Of a stretch of 29,826 bases of DNA, positions 23,342-29,826 are shown in pieces (the first letter of the stretch is position 1; the number at the start of each line of letters is the position of its first letter). A program made the translations under genes and the position numbers. The stretch is taken from assembly GCA_964506685.1 (NCBI GenBank), contig CAZDMQ010000041.1:1-29826 (forward strand). The letters run 5' to 3'. Under the pieces are notes generated by a model. The model searched no databases, had not been told where the DNA came from, and saw only the letters and a program-made list of their open reading frames with translations. The DNA comes from UBA5336 sp964506685 (GTDB taxonomy: Bacteria > Pseudomonadota > Alphaproteobacteria > Caulobacterales > Hyphomonadaceae).

Positions 23342-24057
23342 TCGCCGTGGCAACGCATCCACATCTCGGCATCGCGCAGCGCCTGCGGATCGCCGACATG
23401 CAGCCAGAACCGGTCGAGTGCGAGTCCGTGGACCCGCCCCAGCGGGAGCAGCCGGTCCCAGATCCGGTTGGCCGAAAAGGGCTCGGCGGGCTCGTCCCGA
23501 TAGAGCAGGGGCTTGGTGATGCGAACGCCGGCGAAGGCCCAGTCCGCGCGCAGCGCCTCGCCCCGCCTCGACAGCGCGCCATCGGCGCTGCAGTGGAAGT
23601 CGCCGGGCCCATGATAGCCCAGCGTGCGTTCGCGCTCTGCCAGCAGCAGCAGGTCGTCCATGCGGCCCGGATCATAGGCGGCGGCGAGGGCCAGGAGGGG
23701 GGCGGGATCGGTCGGCGCCCAGACTGCGTCGGTATTGAGCACGAAGATCGGGTCTTCGCCGAGGAGCGGCGCGGCACGGACAAGCGCCCCGCCGGTTTCG
23801 AGCAGGGTGTCGCGCTCGTCCGATATCAGGATTTCGGCACCCGACCGACCGGCCAGGTGCGCTTCGACCTGGTCGGCCAGCCAGTGGACATTGACGACCA
23901 GGCGCCCCACGCCGGCAGCCAGCAGCGGATCGATCAGGCGGTCGAGAATGCAGCGGCCTGCCACGGGAATGAGCGGTTTCGGTGTCGCCTCCGTCAGCGG
24001 GCGCATGCGAGTCCCCAGTCCTGCGGCAAGCAGCATGGCTGTATGCGGGACGACCAT
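23338..24057 (-). CDS. murU: MurNAc-1-phosphate uridylyltransferase
   Basis: A 239-residue nucleotidyltransferase. The signature LLAAGLGTRMRPLTEATPKPL (9-29) binds the nucleotide, with K27 expected in catalysis; metal-binding D109 lies in VLNTDAVW. The partner gene directly upstream is the anomeric sugar kinase AmgK, which identifies this member as MurU rather than a generic glucose-1-phosphate transferase. Together they turn recycled MurNAc into UDP-MurNAc and bypass the fosfomycin-sensitive step. The start overlaps the amgK stop by 1 nt and its end overlaps addB by 4 nt. Substrate is inferred from context. Confidence 0.88.
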   Translation of the reverse strand: MVVPHTAMLLAAGLGTRMRPLTEATPKPLIPVAGRCILDRLIDPLLAAGVGRLVVNVHWLADQVEAHLAGRSGAEILISDERDTLLETGGALVRAAPLLGEDPIFVLNTDAVWAPTDPAPLLALAAAYDPGRMDDLLLLAERERTLGYHGPGDFHCSADGALSRRGEALRADWAFAGVRITKPLLYRDEPAEPFSANRIWDRLLPLGRVHGLALDRFWLHVGDPQALRDAEMWMRCHGE

Positions 24058-25160
24058 CAGGCCGCCGCCTCGAGCAGGAAGGGCGCGCTGTCGCGCAGCA
24101 CTTCGGCAATCCCGGCGGTGGCGGGATGGCGGAGTGTCAGGGCCAGCATCGCCTGCTGACGGGCCATGTACGCCTCGTAGCGGGGCTTGCCGTCACGTTT
24201 CACCAGCCGCGCGAACAGGCCGGTGATGCGCATGGCGTTGAGCGCGCCGATCACTGCCAGCCGTTCGTCCAGCGCATCGCGCGAGGTCCCGCTCAGCTCG
24301 CAATACCGGCGCAACACCGCGTCGCGGGCCGCCGCGCTCACCGGGCGGCGGGCATCATGGACGAGCATGGCAAGGTCCCACGCGTCCCAGCCGAGCACGG
24401 CATCCTGGAAATCGAGCAGGCCGACGCGGGCCACGCCGTGGCGATCCGGCAGCCAGACGAGGTTTTCCGCGTGATAATCGCGAAGGGTGAAGGCGCGCGG
24501 AAAGGCCATGGCCTGCTCGATCAGCCGGTCACGGGCGGCCTGCCAGCGCGAGCGCAGCGGCCCGAGAAGCGCCACACGGGCATCGAACTGCGGCAGCCAT
24601 TCGGCAAACAGGTCGGTATTCGCGTGCAGGGCCAGCCGGTCGAAGGCCTGGATCGGCCAGGACAGGCCATAGCCGCGGGCCACCTCCGGAGGCGGGCCGG
24701 CATGCAGGGTCGCCAGCGCCTCGGCAGCAGCGGTGTACAGCAGGCGCTCGTCGACGCCGCGCTCGATCAGGCGGGCAAACTCATTGAGGCTGCCGAAATC
24801 CTCGATCAGGGCCAGGCCGGCCTCGGTGTCGTGGGCGAGGATCTGCGGCGCCGACAGGCCGCGCGCCTGCAATTCGCCAGCCAGCGCCACAAAGGCGTCG
24901 ACGCGCGAGGCTGCCAGCCGGGTCTGCGCGTTCCAGCCGAGGGCCAGCCGGGTCGCTTCGTCCGCACCGGGCGGGCAGGGCCGGTCCTCGACCGGTGGGG
25001 CGTCCATCAGGATCGCCGTCGGCCCGCCGGGCAGCCGCAGCCGTTCATAGCGGCGCGTCGAGGCGTCCTGGTCGAGCGGCGTGCGCGCAGCTTCGCCCCA
25101 TCCGATCCTGTCCAGGAAGGACCGGATGGTCTCATCGCGCAGCAACGGATCAAATGCCAT
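24057..25160 (-). CDS. amgK: Anomeric MurNAc/GlcNAc kinase AmgK
   Basis: A 367-residue kinase of the aminoglycoside-phosphotransferase fold. The catalytic loop is LRDYHAENLVWLP (226-238, D228 and N233) and the metal-binding motif is LLDFQDA (248-254, D250). The N-terminal ASTRRYERL (33-41) forms the glycine-poor ATP loop typical of the AmgK group. It phosphorylates MurNAc at C1, feeding MurU encoded next door. The start overlaps tsaE by 11 nt. Older annotations call this family aminoglycoside phosphotransferase; the adjacent murU argues against drug resistance as its job. Confidence 0.9.
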   Translation of the reverse strand: MAFDPLLRDETIRSFLDRIGWGEAARTPLDQDASTRRYERLRLPGGPTAILMDAPPVEDRPCPPGADEATRLALGWNAQTRLAASRVDAFVALAGELQARGLSAPQILAHDTEAGLALIEDFGSLNEFARLIERGVDERLLYTAAAEALATLHAGPPPEVARGYGLSWPIQAFDRLALHANTDLFAEWLPQFDARVALLGPLRSRWQAARDRLIEQAMAFPRAFTLRDYHAENLVWLPDRHGVARVGLLDFQDAVLGWDAWDLAMLVHDARRPVSAAARDAVLRRYCELSGTSRDALDERLAVIGALNAMRITGLFARLVKRDGKPRYEAYMARQQAMLALTLRHPATAGIAEVLRDSAPFLLEAAA

Positions 25161-25605
25161 TCAGACGGTCCTGCCAGTCATCGCCTTTTGCGACCAGTTC
25201 GACGTACCGACCGTCGCCTTCGGGCTCAAGGGTGATATCGATGCGATGCGGCGGCATTAGGGCCTCGGCGCGGCAGGGCCATTCGACCAGGGTGATGGCA
25301 TCTGCAGTCTCCTCCCAGCCGAGTTCGACCAGGGCATGGGGATCATCCGCCTCGAGCCTGTAGAGATCGAAATGCCAGACCGGGCCGGCGGGGGTCTCAT
25401 AGGTCTGCACCAGGGTGAAAGTGGGGCTCGGCACCTCGGTCGGTGCGCCCATCAGCCCCGAGATCAGGCCGCGCGCGAGTGTCGTCTTGCCCGCGCCCAG
25501 CCCGCCGCGCAGGCAGGCCAAGTCACCCGGTCGGAGCCGGCCGGCGAGCGCTGCCCCGAAAGCCTCGGTCGCGGCCGCATCGGCGAGATGGCGGTCGATC
25601 CTCAT
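25150..25605 (-). CDS. tsaE: tRNA t6A-synthesis ATPase TsaE
   Basis: A 151-residue ATPase that helps TsaB-TsaD complete the t6A modification at position 37 of ANN-reading tRNAs. Walker A is GGLGAGKTT (34-42), followed by the family blocks SPTFTLVQTYE (60-70), WHFDLYRL (77-84) and LVEWP (106-110). The ATG at 25605 overlaps the proB stop by 4 nt; a longer reading would intrude into proB. TsaE followed by AmgK is a conserved alphaproteobacterial order. Confidence 0.95.
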   Translation of the reverse strand: MRIDRHLADAAATEAFGAALAGRLRPGDLACLRGGLGAGKTTLARGLISGLMGAPTEVPSPTFTLVQTYETPAGPVWHFDLYRLEADDPHALVELGWEETADAITLVEWPCRAEALMPPHRIDITLEPEGDGRYVELVAKGDDWQDRLNGI

Positions 25606-26741
25606 GTGACCCGCCCCGTCAGCACCAGGTCGTCGCGATGGATCACGGCCGGCCGGCCGCGCCAACCCAGCCGCTCGGCAATCGCCTCGCTCTTCAGGCC
25701 CGCAATGTCGGTGATGTCGCCCGAGGCATAGGCCGTGACACCCTTGGCCACGGCCGTGCCGTCCGGCCCACGCACCTCGACCGCCGCGCCACGCTCGAAC
25801 TGGCCGACCACACCGGTCACCCCGACCGGCAGGAGGCTCGCACCGGTCTCGACGAGCGCGCGCACCGCCCCGGCATCGGCCAGCACCGCGCCTTCGGGGC
25901 TGAGATGGCTTTCGAGCCAGACCCGCCGCGCGGTCTGGGGCGTCAGCGGGGGCAGGAACCAGGTCGCCCGCGCACCCGTCTCGAGGGCCAGTAGCGGATC
26001 GGGTCGGTCGCCCAGCGTGATCACGGTCCGGCAGCCGGCTGCGAAGGCGATCCGGGCGGCGGCCAGCTTCGTCGCCATGCCGCCGCTACCGACACCGGCT
26101 TCGTGATTGGCCGCGCCGGCCATGGCATCGTGCCGGGCGGTGATCTCGCGCAGTTCGGGGATATGTTCGGCAGAGGGGTCGTGGCGCGGATCGGCAGTAT
26201 AGAGCCCGTCGATATCGGACAGCAGAATGAGCGTGTCCGCGCTGACCATCTGGGCCACCCGCGCTGCGAGTCGGTCATTGTCGCCATAGCGGATCTCGTC
26301 GGTCGCCACCGTGTCATTCTCATTGATCACCGGCAACCCGCCGGCACCGAGGATGGTCTCCAGCGTGGCCCGGGCGTTCAGCCAGCGGCGGCGGTTCTCG
26401 GTGTCCTCGAGGGTCAGCAGGGACTGGGCAATCGGCAGGCCGTGGGGAGCAAAGGCGGCTTCCAGCGTGCGCATGAGCACGGTCTGCCCGAAGGCAGCGG
26501 CGGCCTGTTTCTCCTCGAGGCGGCGCGGCCGGTCGGGACCGAGCGCGTCGCGGCCGAGCGCAATGGCTCCGGAGGTGACGAGCAGCAGGTCGAGCCCCCG
26601 CGCGCGGAGGGCTGCAATATCGCGGGCAAGGCCGGCGAGCCATTCCGTCCGCGGCTCGCCCGCCGCAGCGATCAGCGCCGAGCCGGTCTTAACGACGATG
26701 CGGCGCGCCGCGTCGCGGGTGAGGACGGATGCGTCGGTCAT
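25602..26741 (-). CDS. proB: Glutamate 5-kinase
   Basis: A 379-residue enzyme for the first step of proline synthesis, phosphorylating glutamate. The amino-acid kinase domain shows RIVVKTGSALI (14-24), LLVTSGAIALGRDAL (53-67), PVINENDTVATDEIRYGDNDRLAA and LLSDIDGLYTADPR. The C-terminal hundred residues form a PUA domain, the full-length form usually feedback-inhibited by proline. The start at 26741 lies 44 nt after obgE, the largest gap between obgE and addA; AT-rich bases there might hold a weak internal promoter. The ribosome binding site is poor. proA is not in the window. Confidence 0.96.
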   Translation of the reverse strand: MTDASVLTRDAARRIVVKTGSALIAAAGEPRTEWLAGLARDIAALRARGLDLLLVTSGAIALGRDALGPDRPRRLEEKQAAAAFGQTVLMRTLEAAFAPHGLPIAQSLLTLEDTENRRRWLNARATLETILGAGGLPVINENDTVATDEIRYGDNDRLAARVAQMVSADTLILLSDIDGLYTADPRHDPSAEHIPELREITARHDAMAGAANHEAGVGSGGMATKLAAARIAFAAGCRTVITLGDRPDPLLALETGARATWFLPPLTPQTARRVWLESHLSPEGAVLADAGAVRALVETGASLLPVGVTGVVGQFERGAAVEVRGPDGTAVAKGVTAYASGDITDIAGLKSEAIAERLGWRGRPAVIHRDDLVLTGRVT

Positions 26742-26785
26742 GGCCTGATCACTATATTGCCCAGTTCTGTCGCGAACCCTTTATA

Positions 26786-27832
26786 CTACACCTCAGGGCG
26801 CCAGCCCGTCTCGGCCTCGGCCGCGTCGGCGGCGGCCTCATCGATCGCATCGAGATGGGCGGCCAGCGCATAGAGCGCCGTCTTCACGCCCGCCCCGGTC
26901 ACGCCGGACACCAGCAGCGGCGGCTGGCCGGTTTCCGCTTCCAGCAGCCGCGCCTGTTCGGCGGCCAGCTCTGGGCCCAGCGCATCGATCTTGTTGAGCG
27001 CGACCACTTCGGGCTTGTCGGCAAGCCCCGCTCCATATTCGGCAAGCTCGGCCCGGATCGTGCGCCAGGCGCCAGCAACGTCATCCTGCGTGCCGTCGAT
27101 CAGATGCAGGAGCACCCGGCACCGCTCCACATGGCCGAGGAACCGGTGGCCAAGCGCTGCGCCCTCTGCTGCGCCCTCGATCAGGCCGGGAATATCGGCC
27201 AGCACGAACCGCTGCCCGGGACCGAGATCGACGACGCCGAGCCCCGGACTGAGGGTCGTGAAGGGATAGTCGGCAATCTTCGGTTTCGCGGCCGACACGA
27301 CGCTGAGAAAGGTCGACTTGCCGGCATTGGGCAGGCCGACAAGCCCGGCATCGGCGATCAGCTTGAGGCGCAACCACAGCCAGCGCTCCTCGCTCGGCGC
27401 GCCCGGATTGGCCCGTCGCGGCGCCTGGTTGGTCGAGGATTTGAAGCGAAGATTGCCCCAGCCGCCATTGCCGCCCTGGGCCAGCAGTACGCGGTCGCCC
27501 ACCTTCCGGAGGTCAGCAATCAGCGTCTCGCGGTCTTCCTCGAAGATCTGCGTGCCCACGGGCAGCGCCAGCACGACATCCTCCCCCTGGCGGCCGGTAC
27601 GTTGCTTGCCCATGCCATGCAGCCCCCGTTCGGCCTTGAAGTGCTGCTTGTAACGATAATCGATGAGGGTGTTCAGCCCCTCCACGGCCTCGGCCCAGAC
27701 ATCGCCACCCCTGCCACCATCGCCACCATCGGGACCGCCATATTCGACGTACTTCTCCCGCCGGAAGGAGATGCACCCGTTCCCACCGGCGCCGGACGCC
27801 ACGAAGATCTTGCACTGGTCGAGGAATTTCAT
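26786..27832 (-). CDS. obgE: GTPase Obg/CgtA
   Basis: A 348-residue ribosome-associated GTPase needed for 50S assembly and cell-cycle progression in Caulobacter. The glycine-rich Obg domain fills residues 1-158 (GGPDGGDGGRGGDVW, GGNGGWGN), then the G domain: G1 GLPNAGKST (166-174), G2 around YPFTTLSPG, G3 DIPGLIEG (213-220), G4 NKID (280-283), G5 VSG. It stops soon after the G domain with an Ala/Glu tail, so the OCT domain of some orthologues is absent. The start at 27832 is the family MKFLDQCKIFV; a longer upstream reading overlaps the GNAT gene and is rejected. It follows that gene by 19 nt. Confidence 0.96.
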   Translation of the reverse strand: MKFLDQCKIFVASGAGGNGCISFRREKYVEYGGPDGGDGGRGGDVWAEAVEGLNTLIDYRYKQHFKAERGLHGMGKQRTGRQGEDVVLALPVGTQIFEEDRETLIADLRKVGDRVLLAQGGNGGWGNLRFKSSTNQAPRRANPGAPSEERWLWLRLKLIADAGLVGLPNAGKSTFLSVVSAAKPKIADYPFTTLSPGLGVVDLGPGQRFVLADIPGLIEGAAEGAALGHRFLGHVERCRVLLHLIDGTQDDVAGAWRTIRAELAEYGAGLADKPEVVALNKIDALGPELAAEQARLLEAETGQPPLLVSGVTGAGVKTALYALAAHLDAIDEAAADAAEAETGWRPEV

Positions 27833-27851
27833 GCGTCCGGTCCTATCGCGT

Positions 27852-28373
27852 TCAGGCCAGCCACGCCATGTCGATACAGTCGATGACCGCCTGCCGGCCA
27901 AGGCATGTATAGCGCGTGCGACCGCAGGGCAGGAAGCCGGCCTTGCGCAGCACCCGGCCAGAGGCAGGGTTATCGGGGAAATAGCCGGCCGTCGCGCAGC
28001 GATACCCGCGCGCACAGCTGAGCCAGGCCAGATAGGCGAGGAAGGCTTCGGTCGCATAGCCCTGCCCCCAGAGCGCGGGCACGATCCAGTAGCCGACATC
28101 CAGCGGCAGGCCGGGCGCGGGTGCCCCGCCGCCCACAGTGCCGATGATCGCCCCGTCCAGCGTGACCGCAAAGCCCAGCTCGGTCCCGTCCTCCCAGCCG
28201 GCACGGGACCGGGCGATGAAGCCCTGCGTCCGGCTGAGCGGTGCGTTCGGGGGGATACGCCCGACATTGCGATAGATCCGCGGATCCTGCACCAGCGCAT
28301 TGATCGGCCCGGCATCCTCGTAACGGTAACGCCGGAGCACCAGCCGGTCCGTCCTCAGTTCCTCAGCTGTCAT
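27852..28373 (-). CDS. GNAT N-acetyltransferase, RimJ/RimL-like
   Basis: A 173-residue acetyltransferase. LRTDRLVLRRYRYEDAGPI (6-24) opens the RimJ/RimL-type fold, and GYWIVPALWGQGYATEAF carries the acetyl-CoA loop (GQGYA). The end shows NPASGRVLRKAGFLPCG, the usual Asn-containing helix. The substrate cannot be told. ATG 28373 has a strong GAGGAGGTGG site; the longer frame is unsupported. It is the first gene after the rplU-rpmA terminator and probably the promoter-proximal gene of the obgE-proB-addAB string, a common position for a GNAT gene in this class. Confidence 0.9.
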   Translation of the reverse strand: MTAEELRTDRLVLRRYRYEDAGPINALVQDPRIYRNVGRIPPNAPLSRTQGFIARSRAGWEDGTELGFAVTLDGAIIGTVGGGAPAPGLPLDVGYWIVPALWGQGYATEAFLAYLAWLSCARGYRCATAGYFPDNPASGRVLRKAGFLPCGRTRYTCLGRQAVIDCIDMAWLA

Positions 28374-28430
28374 GGCCACCTCCTCGCTCAGCCCGCTGCG
28401 GAGCGGGGCACTGGTTCGGGGAGGCACATG

Positions 28431-28457
28431 AAAAAAGGGAGGCGCGGCCCGCCTCCC
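28431..28457 (-). terminator. Rho-independent terminator of rplU-rpmA
   Basis: On the minus strand GGGAGGC, a seven-base loop and GCCTCCC are followed at once by six T residues (28431-28436 are A on the plus strand). It lies 47 nt after the rpmA stop. A textbook stem and U-tract that separates the ribosomal operon from the GNAT-obgE string. Confidence 0.9.
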
Positions 28458-28503
28458 CAAACATCAACCTGTCTGATCCTGGCCGCGGCCCGCAATCCGG
28501 CCG

Positions 28504-28773
28504 CTAGTCTGCTGTATCCTCAAGCGGCAGGACCGACACATATTGGCGGTTGCCGGCCTTGCGCCGGAACTCGACCTTGCCTTCGGTGAGCGCAAACAGC
28601 GTGTGGTCCTTGCCCATGCCGACATTCACGCCCGGATAGGTCTTGGTGCCGCGCTGGCGGATGATGATGTTGCCGGGCACGACGTGCTCGCCGCCATACT
28701 TCTTCACGCCGAGATATTTCGGGTTCGAGTCGCGGCCGTTGCGGGACGAGCCACCGGATTTCTTGTGTGCCAT
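28504..28773 (-). CDS. rpmA: 50S ribosomal protein L27
   Basis: An 89-residue ribosomal protein beside the peptidyl-transfer centre. It starts MAHKKSGGSSRNGRDS, the conserved N-terminal arm that reaches the P site, with no cleavable extension as in Firmicutes. GGEHVVPGNIIIRQRGTK and GMGKDHTLFAL complete the signature. GAGGT lies seven bases before the ATG. It follows rplU by 39 nt, and a strong terminator follows. Confidence 0.98.
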   Translation of the reverse strand: MAHKKSGGSSRNGRDSNPKYLGVKKYGGEHVVPGNIIIRQRGTKTYPGVNVGMGKDHTLFALTEGKVEFRRKAGNRQYVSVLPLEDTAD

Positions 28774-28812
28774 TGGGGTTACCTCGTAACGCTCAGCGAG
28801 CCTGATAGCAGA

Positions 28813-29490
28813 TCAGGCCTCGTTTGCGAATTCCTCTGCCTGTTTCACCCATTCGTCGCGGGTAATGCGACCGGGGAAGCTCATTTCTTCTTCCAGTTCG
28901 GCAATCTGCGCTTCATTGAGCGCAGCAACCTGCCAGAAATGGTAGATCCCGGCAGCATTCAGCTTGCCTTCCAGCACCTTGCCGACGCCCTTGATCTTCT
29001 TGAGGTCATCAGCTTCGCCCTGGGGGGCCGACAGCCGCCCGCGCGCATCCATCGCGCCGGTATCGCCCTTCACCTCAACGGCAGGGACTGGCGCTGCGTC
29101 GGGCAGGACCTCGGCCGCAGGCGCCGCCGCTTCCTTCGGCTTTGCAGCGGCCTTCTTCTTCGCCGGCGCAGCCTTGCCGTCGGCCAGGATCGACGTGATC
29201 TTCACCACCGTCTCGCACTGGCGATGGCCCTTCCTGCGGCGGTAGGTGCTGCGCTGGCGCTTCTTGACGATCATCACCTTGTCGCCCTTGCGTTGTTCGG
29301 CGACCTCGCCGATGACGCTGGCGCCGGCGACCGTGGGCGCGCCCACGGAGACGCCGCCCTCGCTGCCGAGCATGAGAACGGAGTCGAATGTCACGTCAGC
29401 GCCAGCATCGGCATCGAGCTTCTCGATGACGATCTCGTCGCCTTCGGCAACCTTGTATTGCTTGCCGCCTGTCTTGATGACCGCGAACAT
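28813..29490 (-). CDS. rplU: 50S ribosomal protein L21 with helix-hairpin-helix extension
   Basis: A 225-residue protein, twice the usual length of L21 (about 103). Residues 1-103 are normal L21: MFAVIKTGGKQYKVAEGD and the RNA-binding RQRSTYRRRKGHRQ (78-91). A Lys/Ala/Pro linker (104-158) leads to a C-terminal helix-hairpin-helix-like domain (159-225): DDLKKIKGVGKVLEGKLNAAG, then YHFWQVAALNEAQIAELEE and FPGRITRDEWVKQAEEF. Similar extensions occur on alphaproteobacterial L21. It should be carried on the ribosome surface, with unknown purpose. ATG 29490 follows AAGGA. A good promoter lies about 85 nt upstream. Confidence 0.96.
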   Translation of the reverse strand: MFAVIKTGGKQYKVAEGDEIVIEKLDADAGADVTFDSVLMLGSEGGVSVGAPTVAGASVIGEVAEQRKGDKVMIVKKRQRSTYRRRKGHRQCETVVKITSILADGKAAPAKKKAAAKPKEAAAPAAEVLPDAAPVPAVEVKGDTGAMDARGRLSAPQGEADDLKKIKGVGKVLEGKLNAAGIYHFWQVAALNEAQIAELEEEMSFPGRITRDEWVKQAEEFANEA

Positions 29491-29574
29491 GGCGCGTTCC
29501 TTGAATTTGTGTTGCCTCGGGCGCCCTATGACCCGGGTCCCGCGCGTCCCTGTCGGTCCGGCGGCGAAAGCGGG

Positions 29575-29603
29575 GATAAACACCAAGGCAGCAGCGCTGT
29601 CAA
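29575..29603 (-). promoter_or_regulatory. rplU-rpmA promoter
   Basis: On the minus strand TTGACA (29603-29598), a 17-bp spacer and TTTATC (29580-29575). The -35 is perfect and the spacing ideal. Transcription would start near 29568, giving a GC-rich leader of about 78 nt before rplU. Confidence 0.75.
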
Positions 29604-29648
29604 ACCCCTTTCACAAGGCCCGCATCGGCCTGTCTGCGGCAACGCCCC

Positions 29649-29677
29649 TTGCACACGGCCTGCACCCCCGTTATCTG
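29649..29677 (+). promoter_or_regulatory. Candidate tRNA-Ser promoter
   Basis: TTGCAC (29649-29654), a 17-bp spacer and TATCTG (29672-29677) end 14 bp before the mature tRNA. It is back to back with the rplU promoter. Confidence 0.5.
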
Positions 29678-29691
29678 ACGCGTTCGTCCCC

Positions 29692-29781
29692 GGAGAGGTG
29701 CCGGAGTGGTTGAACGGGGCGGTCTCGAAAACCGTTGTGCGCGCAAGCGTACCCAGGGTTCGAATCCCTGTCTCTCCGCCA
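29692..29781 (+). tRNA. tRNA-Ser (anticodon CGA)
   Basis: A 90-nt class II tRNA with a long variable arm. The acceptor stem GGAGAGG pairs with TCTCTCC before G and an encoded CCA. The anticodon stem GCGGT/ACCGT holds loop CTCGAAA with anticodon CGA, which reads UCG. The T-arm contains GGTTCGAATCC. Nothing recognisable follows in the last 45 bases. Confidence 0.97.
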
Positions 29782-29826
29782 TGGCCTTCCCGCCCGTGCC
29801 GAACCTGCCGGAAGTGACCATGCCCG

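Noticed and set aside
22217..23503. 428-codon plus-strand frame opposite addB
   Set aside because: Antisense of a well-supported gene, with composition typical of a reverse-strand shadow.
24057..25160. Aminoglycoside resistance phosphotransferase
   Set aside because: The fold is shared, but adjacency to murU and the housekeeping operon fit the cell-wall recycling kinase AmgK.
26786..28315. Longer 509-residue obgE reading that includes the GNAT region
   Set aside because: The extra N-terminus is an out-of-frame reading of the acetyltransferase; the Obg family starts at MKFLDQ.
29781..29826. Start of a protein gene right after the tRNA
   Set aside because: An ATG overlaps the tRNA CCA end and stays open to the window edge, but with 15 codons, no ribosome binding site and no recognisable sequence it cannot be supported.

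Overview
The window is about 29.8 kb of GC-rich chromosome from an alphaproteobacterium. Several things point there: FlbT (a flagellin regulator of this class), a RegB/RegA (PrrBA/ActSR) redox two-component pair beside a Sco/SenC copper protein, an AddAB rather than RecBCD recombination nuclease, the AmgK-MurU cell-wall recycling pair, and a ribosomal protein L21 with a helix-hairpin-helix extension. FlbT together with a catecholate-type TonB receptor and this gene order suits a stalked or marine group such as Maricaulales/Hyphomonadaceae or Caulobacterales. That placement is inference. No phage, transposase, CRISPR or plasmid gene was seen; the window reads as core chromosome.

Layout. 1-5.1 kb: a CoxE-like VWA protein and a MoxR AAA+ ATPase, normally neighbours, separated by a DUF2270 membrane protein on the other strand and a 588-residue membrane-anchored protein that looks like a divergent, enlarged DUF3422 relative. 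5.3-6.9 kb: flbT overlapping a 101-codon unknown gene, then a ThiE-like thiamine phosphate synthase. 6.9-7.6 kb: a gap with two opposed, weak ORFs. 7.6-10.3 kb: sco/senC, divergent from regB-regA. 10.3-12.7 kb: a stem-loop, two DNA dyads and a Fur-like box, then a TonB-dependent siderophore receptor. 12.7-16.3 kb, minus strand: Suv3-like helicase, S4 RNA-binding protein, TerB-like protein.

16.5-28.4 kb, all minus strand, is a long housekeeping string: GNAT acetyltransferase, obgE, proB, tsaE, amgK, murU, addB, addA, trxA. From proB to addA each stop codon overlaps the next start by 1-11 nt, so these six genes look translationally coupled. Upstream lies the rplU-rpmA ribosomal operon, which has a convincing promoter (TTGACA-N17-TTTATC) and ends in a classical hairpin-plus-U-tract terminator. 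A tRNA-Ser(CGA) gene, divergent from rplU and with its own candidate promoter, closes the window.

The genes serve several jobs: respiration and redox sensing (regBA, sco), iron uptake (TonB receptor), flagellin control (flbT), translation and ribosome assembly (rplU, rpmA, obgE, tsaE, tRNA-Ser), proline and thiamine synthesis (proB, thiE), peptidoglycan recycling (amgK, murU) and recombination (addAB). The best leads for new biology are the MoxR/VWA neighbourhood with its DUF3422-like protein, the unknown gene coupled to flbT, and a degenerate intergenic repeat present in two copies.
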